A stretch of 38,632 nucleotides of DNA from Bacteroidota bacterium (GTDB taxonomy: Bacteria > Bacteroidota > Ignavibacteria > Kryptoniales > JAKASW01): positions 2,376 to 41,007 of the forward strand of contig JAKAGT010000035.1 in assembly GCA_021825585.1 (NCBI GenBank), read 5' to 3'. Positions 34,579 through 38,632 of this stretch are shown in pieces. The translations under genes and the position numbers were made by a program. Below the pieces are notes generated by a model, which saw only the letters and a program-made list of their open reading frames with translations, was not told the DNA's origin and did not search any database. Each line of letters opens with the position of its first letter. The stretch's first letter is position 1.

Positions 34579-35262
34579 ATGAGGGAGTCCACCGAATTTC
34601 TTCGGCAGGTCCCGCTTTTTGAAAGACTGAGCGCAAGCGAGCTCGGCCTCATCCGCGGACTGGGCGGGCTGAAGCACTACGCGAAGGACCGGATCATATT
34701 TCTGGAAGGAGACCCGTTTACGGGTTTCTATGTGGTAATGAGCGGCACCGTGAAGGTCTACAAGCTGTCGGACGAAGGAGACGAGACGGTGCTCCACATT
34801 CTTAAACCTTATAAGAGTTTTGCAGAGACGCCGCTCTTCACGGAGCTGAATAATTACCCCGCGTGCGCCCAGGCCGTTGAGGACTCGACGCTTTTTCACA
34901 TTCCCAAGGCGGAATTCAGAAGGCTCATGGAGCAGAACTCGTCTGTAGCGATTAAGATTTCGGAGGCGTTCGCGTCGAGGCTTATGGAGCTTAACAGGAA
35001 ATTCGGCCAGCTCTCAGCAAGCGCTGAGGGGAAGCTCGCGCGCTACATGATGAACGAGGTCATCGCCAACGGCTCAATAAACAAGCCGGAGCCGTCTTTC
35101 GTTCTCGCGATCAGCAAGAAAGATCTGGCAGCGCAGCTGGGTATCGCCGTCGAGACGCTTTCACGCAACCTGAGGAAGATGAAGGATGACAGGCTGATCC
35201 GGGAGAGCTCGAAGAGGATATTCGTGACCGACCTCAAGCGGATGAGGGACATGGCGGGATGA
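34579..35262 (+). CDS. Crp/Fnr-family transcription regulator
   Basis: The 227-aa protein has an N-terminal cyclic-nucleotide-binding-type beta-roll (about 10-130; DRIIFLEGDPFTGFYVVMSGTVKVY) and a C-terminal winged helix (about 150-225) with recognition region ISKKDLAAQLGIAVETLSRNLRKMK. The cysteine pattern of oxygen-sensing FNR is absent at the N-terminus and the cAMP-contact residues are not clearly kept, so the ligand is unknown. A TTG 36 bp upstream is in frame but less likely than ATG 34579. It follows the NADH dehydrogenase gene by 180 bp and may control redox genes nearby. Confidence 0.87.
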   Translation: MRESTEFLRQVPLFERLSASELGLIRGLGGLKHYAKDRIIFLEGDPFTGFYVVMSGTVKVYKLSDEGDETVLHILKPYKSFAETPLFTELNNYPACAQAVEDSTLFHIPKAEFRRLMEQNSSVAIKISEAFASRLMELNRKFGQLSASAEGKLARYMMNEVIANGSINKPEPSFVLAISKKDLAAQLGIAVETLSRNLRKMKDDRLIRESSKRIFVTDLKRMRDMAG

Positions 35263-35561
35263 TGCCGGGGATTGGCTCCGTCCAAAACGGAATACGGATT
35301 CAACGGACAGCACGGTTTTTCACGAATCAGGCGCGTTATTTGCGCAATTCATTTTCGAATCCCGCGTTGCAGGACGAGGAATCTTTTGTGGGATTTGCCA
35401 GTGCGGGCGTGTCAGTAATTTCACCGACTTGCGGAAACGGAATTGAGGTATTAGCTTCTTCTGTCGTGGCTCTGTGATAGAATCGAACCTGAGCGCCGGA
35501 AGCACAAAAGGGGCTTGGGGATCTTCAAGAATAGATACAGACAAGAAAAACGGAGGCTGAA
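35263..35561. other. Intergenic region without a recognised gene
   Basis: I find no supported gene. There is no obvious terminator after the regulator gene and no clear promoter match. An ACGGAGG site at its end serves the next gene. Confidence 0.45.
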
Positions 35562-36767
35562 ATGAAGTACCATCTTAAGCAAGCAAGCAAGCAAGGAGTA
35601 TTCTTCTTAATTCTTAGCTTGGCATTGTTCCAGTCGTGCAGTCAAAAGCTCAACCAATCAGAATCGCCGACGGCGCCGAGCGCGTCGGAGAAGGCGGATT
35701 CAACATCGAAAAGCGCCGCAGGAAAAGGTAAGGTGGTATCGGGTATCTCCCCCATGATACAATACTTTTCCAACGGCGCAACTGTAACGGGCGGCACCTC
35801 CTGGTTTCTTGTTAATTACGTACCTGCTACTTCTCGCAACGGGACTTACACGATGTTCGCGACTAGTAATATAAGTACTGACAAGTTTACGACACTCTAT
35901 AATCACTACGCGTTCAGGAGGGTGGTATGTGGGGATGGTGATGTTGAGTCACTTGAAGCGGCAGGTTTTAATGAGAACTCCCTTCTCATCACTTTGCCCG
36001 ACGGGACAGCCGACGAGTGTGGTAACGTTGGCGGTCTTCAGTCGGGGTGGCAGCAATTGGTTGACAAGTATAAGGGCTCAGTTCTAGGCTATTTCATTGA
36101 CGAGCCATCAGGAGACATTGATGGAGAGACCATGTCGGGGGTTGCCTCTTATGTGCACACTGCCGGCTCGACTCTTTGGTTGGACGATTACGACACGGGG
36201 GTGATATCCTCAATCCTTTATTTCACTTTCCACAATTGCCACCTTGCAGATGCTGTCATGCTCCATTGGGGAGATCACATCATGTGCGATGCTGACAATG
36301 CAAAGGCCACCAACGGATGGGATGGGATTGGGTGCTACTTGGCTCAGGATTACAATGAATTCCAAGGCTGGTTCGGCAATTCATTCAATACAATTTGGAC
36401 TGAGAACGGTTTCCCAAATGGGGCAAGTCTAGTAAATTGGTTGGAATCGGATGCCGGTATTTCTAATTTTGCCCTTTTTCTTAATCCTAATTGGTCTTGG
36501 GCCGATGTCGACGATTTTGCGGCCTACGCTTACCAAGCGGGGTTCTTAGGGTCGTACCAGGTTCTCAAGCAAGCCCAATATGTGTGCGAGCAGAATAACG
36601 TCGCATTTTCCCCCGGATCTTCGGGCATTGCTGGTTCGTATTATGGGGTCTTGTCCAATGGTTACTATACTGGCCCGGTTGACCCTTCGACGCAAGGAGC
36701 AGTGCTTTGTTGGATGGAAAACGGTTGGGTGTCGCTAAATCAGTACCAGACTGTATTCGCGAAATGA
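35562..36767 (+). CDS. Secreted lipoprotein of unknown function
   Basis: The 401-aa protein has a lipoprotein signal with lipobox LFQSC (cleavage before the cysteine near residue 26), then a Ser/Thr/Ala/Lys-rich linker to about residue 58. The body is rich in W, Y, G and D, with strand-helix stretches such as YFIDEPSGDID near 182, STLWLDDYD near 207 and ADAVMLHWGD near 227. These recall TIM-barrel glycoside-hydrolase-like folds, but I do not recognise a catalytic motif with certainty. An acidic pair may sit in YFIDEP. An ACGGAGG site precedes the start. It stands alone, and its codon use is more A/T-rich than the metabolic genes. Confidence 0.75.
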   Translation: MKYHLKQASKQGVFFLILSLALFQSCSQKLNQSESPTAPSASEKADSTSKSAAGKGKVVSGISPMIQYFSNGATVTGGTSWFLVNYVPATSRNGTYTMFATSNISTDKFTTLYNHYAFRRVVCGDGDVESLEAAGFNENSLLITLPDGTADECGNVGGLQSGWQQLVDKYKGSVLGYFIDEPSGDIDGETMSGVASYVHTAGSTLWLDDYDTGVISSILYFTFHNCHLADAVMLHWGDHIMCDADNAKATNGWDGIGCYLAQDYNEFQGWFGNSFNTIWTENGFPNGASLVNWLESDAGISNFALFLNPNWSWADVDDFAAYAYQAGFLGSYQVLKQAQYVCEQNNVAFSPGSSGIAGSYYGVLSNGYYTGPVDPSTQGAVLCWMENGWVSLNQYQTVFAK

Positions 36768-37018
36768 ATCGCTATTAACGTATTCGAACAAAACAGTGCT
36801 TCCTGTACGCTTCGTCTATTGCTGCGAACTCTGCAAGGCTTCGCTGGTGCAACTAACGCAGGGCTGCCCCGGTCGATATTCTAGGAGCCTGCCGGAGACC
36901 TTCATTTTTCAGATTCGACCATCGAAACTAAATTGGGTTCAAAGAAGATTTTTTGAAAACCATGGTATTCTGATGGCCTCCTTGTGGAACTAATTATAAT
37001 TAGTGAGGAATGGAATTC

Positions 37019-37675
37019 ATGAAGAGAGATAAAACAACTCGATGGGGTAGGATGGCGCTTGGCTTTGCGATTCTATCCTGTTTCTGTAACCTAGCGGCAG
37101 CCCAAACTGATACAACGCGTGCGGCTCATGCGGGCACAGTCGTCTACGGCTTCGAGCAGTTGTCGTCTGCGTGGAGATGGATGTCCAAGTATGTTGGCGG
37201 AGACCTGTTTCTCGCCCCTGGCTACTACAGACTGCACCTGACGGGTGGAGACCCCCTAATCTGGGACCTTGGTCCGGGCGCTGAACTGAGAATCCATCCG
37301 GTATTTGTGGGGGGAGAGGCCGGGTGGTGCGGGAACGATGGCATCCCAAGTCTAGATATGTACAGCTCTTTCTACCTAGGTGTGATGGCTAAGCAATGGC
37401 GCATTGAGCTGGGTCAGATTAATGCTACGGGTCACGATGACAAAGGCAATGAAACGGGAGCTTACGTAGCAGATTTTTTGGGGGTCGGCAGAAGATTCGG
37501 GAGAGGTCTCTTCTTTGAACCGGAGGTGAAAATCATGTATCCGATCGTTTCGCATTCCTGGAATTACGCTCCGGGGAATTACGCTAATGGATCGTCCGGG
37601 GTCACCACTCAAGAATACCACCTCAGGGACCTTTACTTCTCACTCAGCCTCAAACTCGGTTTCGGGTTCAACTGA
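37019..37675 (+). CDS. Secreted outer-membrane beta-barrel-like protein
   Basis: The 218-aa protein has a signal peptide of about 29 residues ending at LAAAQ. The mature part alternates polar and aromatic residues in strands (YYRLHLTGG, AELRIHPVFVGG, QWRIELGQINATG, FFEPEVKIMYP) and ends in LYFSLSLKLGFGFN, an aromatic-terminal strand typical of outer-membrane barrels. Start 37019 is chosen over 37010 because GAGGA is correctly spaced only from it. No function is assigned. Confidence 0.75.
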   Translation: MKRDKTTRWGRMALGFAILSCFCNLAAAQTDTTRAAHAGTVVYGFEQLSSAWRWMSKYVGGDLFLAPGYYRLHLTGGDPLIWDLGPGAELRIHPVFVGGEAGWCGNDGIPSLDMYSSFYLGVMAKQWRIELGQINATGHDDKGNETGAYVADFLGVGRRFGRGLFFEPEVKIMYPIVSHSWNYAPGNYANGSSGVTTQEYHLRDLYFSLSLKLGFGFN

Positions 37676-38054
37676 GAGGTATAGTTCTCGGAGTGTGTTA
37701 GTGAACCTACGGAATTTTGATTCATTCACACGTTCGGAATATTGTTCACTCAGCAATTGCGGAGTGACAAGGAGACACAGGCCGGAAGTCAGAGGACAGA
37801 GGTCAGAAACCAGAACTCAGAAGCATGCCGTGAGATAATGCAAGTGGAGAAGGGTCAAAAGGGTTGAGCGGTTGTATCAAATCCAAACACATAATGTCTC
37901 GAAACCGGACACTTCACGGATTCTTGAGATATGATATTGCAAATTTGGGAGGATTTGACAGGGGGGCCATGGTTTTGGCAGGCACTGTAGTTGCCCTACA
38001 TCTGGCAGAAAAAGAACAATTCAAGGGTGAAGCACATGGTATCGGAGTTGGTAG
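37676..38054. repeat. Non-coding stretch with degenerate short repeats
   Basis: A run of imperfect 7-8-bp units of the form gtcagag/gacagag/gtcagaa lies at 37787-37823, preceded by CACTC/GAGTG stem material and GTGACAAGG near 37760-37772 that resembles the REP-like tails elsewhere. No supported gene is present; a 75-residue frame starting with TTG at 37864 has no ribosome site or recognisable content. Confidence 0.5.
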
Positions 38055-38321
38055 AACCCAGGGTTCATCCCCGAATGGGCGAAATCCTTAAGCGGCAAGC
38101 AAGCGAGAATTATGCAACTCCTTGCAAGCGGTTTGAATAGGAAGGAAATCTCGGAAGCTCTGAACATCAGTCTGCATACGGTAAATACGCACGTCGAGAG
38201 AATTTATAAGAAACTCGGCGTGCACAACGCGGCTTCGGCGACAGGAGCGGCATTCCGGGAGAACCTGTTGAGGGATGACCACGGGGGACACGTGCGAGAG
38301 GCGAATGCTGCATGTCGGTAA
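38055..38321 (+). pseudogene. Remnant of a LuxR/GerE-type regulator (HTH domain only)
   Basis: The frame from 38088 encodes LSGKQARIMQLLASGLNRKE and continues as a perfect GerE helix-turn-helix (ISLHTVNTHVERIYKKLGVHN). Homology starts upstream of the first ATG (38112), and an in-frame TAG at 38052 cuts off any receiver or sensor domain. It is best seen as the 3' end of a lost response regulator, although a short HTH protein started at 38112 is conceivable. Confidence 0.75.
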
Positions 38322-38381
38322 TTCCACCGACTTGCGAAGACAAGTCCGAGCCGTTATCTTTGTTTAGTCCAACGTAGAAAC

Positions 38382-38632
38382 CCACTGCCTGAGGCAGTGG
38401 TGATGTAAGGATGGCTTCGCCGGATGAAATGGGATAGATTGAAGAGGAATGGGCAAATACCGGAAGCTGTCACATGCGATCTACTACTGGAAGTATCACA
38501 TAGTATGGGTGCCGAAGTATCGTTACCGAATATTGAAGGGAGCGATAAAGGAAGAGTTGCAACGGGATATAAAGGGGATGAGCGAGTGGTTAGGCTGTGA
38601 AGTGGAAGAATTGAATATACAGGAAGACCACG
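38382..38632 (+). mobile_element. Left part of an IS200/IS605-family element (cut by window edge)
   Basis: A perfect 8-bp hairpin CCACTGCC/GGCAGTGG with a 3-nt loop (38382-38400) lies 48 bp before a TnpA gene, as the left-end recognition hairpin does in IS200-type elements. The right end is beyond the window. Confidence 0.8.
38449..38632 (+). CDS. tnpA: IS200/IS605 TnpA transposase, N-terminal part
   Basis: The 61 codons present read MGKYRKLSHAIYYWKYHIVW followed by VPKYRYR, the unmistakable start of the HUH single-strand transposase TnpA, and run to QEDH at the window end, just where the HUH histidine pair begins. GAGGA precedes the ATG. The catalytic tyrosine and the rest lie outside. Confidence 0.9.
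   Translation, partial: MGKYRKLSHAIYYWKYHIVWVPKYRYRILKGAIKEELQRDIKGMSEWLGCEVEELNIQEDH

Noticed and set aside
36796-36993. 65-aa ORF between the lipoprotein and barrel genes
   Set aside because: No ribosome site, no family features; likely random open frame.
37864-38091. 75-aa ORF before the LuxR remnant as its missing N-terminal domain
   Set aside because: It is in another frame and shows no receiver or sensor motifs.

Overview
The window looks like a chromosomal piece of an anaerobic or facultative bacterium of the Bacteroidota/Ignavibacteriota-Chlorobiota (FCB) type. This placement is an inference. It rests on a DUF5686-type outer-membrane protein, a fused transaldolase/glucose-6-phosphate isomerase, a fused homocysteine methyltransferase/methylene-THF reductase, weak or absent Shine-Dalgarno sites at several genes, and one very good TTTG-N20-TAnnTTTG promoter (23439-23470).

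Layout. 1-313: a tRNA-Val(CAC) on the minus strand, followed directly by a tandem array of 36-bp units built from the tRNA 3' half and a REP-like hairpin. 524-3165 (minus): metH/metF fusion and a small SDR. 3166-3568: hairpin-rich divergent intergenic region. 3569-6489: DUF5686 protein and a small unknown protein. 6515-7900: an intact IS4-family element with an 8-bp target duplication.

8245-23321 is the centre of the window: 14 same-strand, tightly packed genes for a redox complex with a [NiFe]-hydrogenase. In order: HdrC/membrane (QmoC-like) subunit; HdrA N-terminal half fused to NuoE; HndB-like [2Fe-2S] protein; NuoF fused to an NfnB/GltD-like NADPH module; a five-gene regulatory-looking insert (DRTGG, CBS-ATPase, DRTGG, PHP, GHKL ATPase); a 1083-aa protein joining a NuoG-like N-terminus, the missing HdrA C-terminal half and a second complete HdrA; MvhD; MvhG; MvhA; and the hydrogenase maturation protease. 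No HdrB is present, so this is not a heterodisulfide reductase. It reads as a machine linking H2 to NAD(H), NADP(H), ferredoxin-like carriers and possibly the quinone pool. The HdrA split, with both junctions at a ferredoxin motif, is the main novelty.

23439-25380: Yip1-like membrane protein with promoter and terminator, and a decayed group IIC intron sitting just behind that terminator. 25671-29773: sugar-phosphate genes (rpiB, transaldolase-PGI fusion, HAD hydrolase). 29953-35262: internally deleted ODP-type diiron protein, ClC-CBS channel, DUF488 protein, small unknown, type II NADH dehydrogenase, Crp/Fnr regulator. 35562-38632: a more accessory-looking end with a lipoprotein, a beta-barrel protein, degenerate repeats, a LuxR-HTH remnant and the start of an IS200/IS605 element cut by the window edge.
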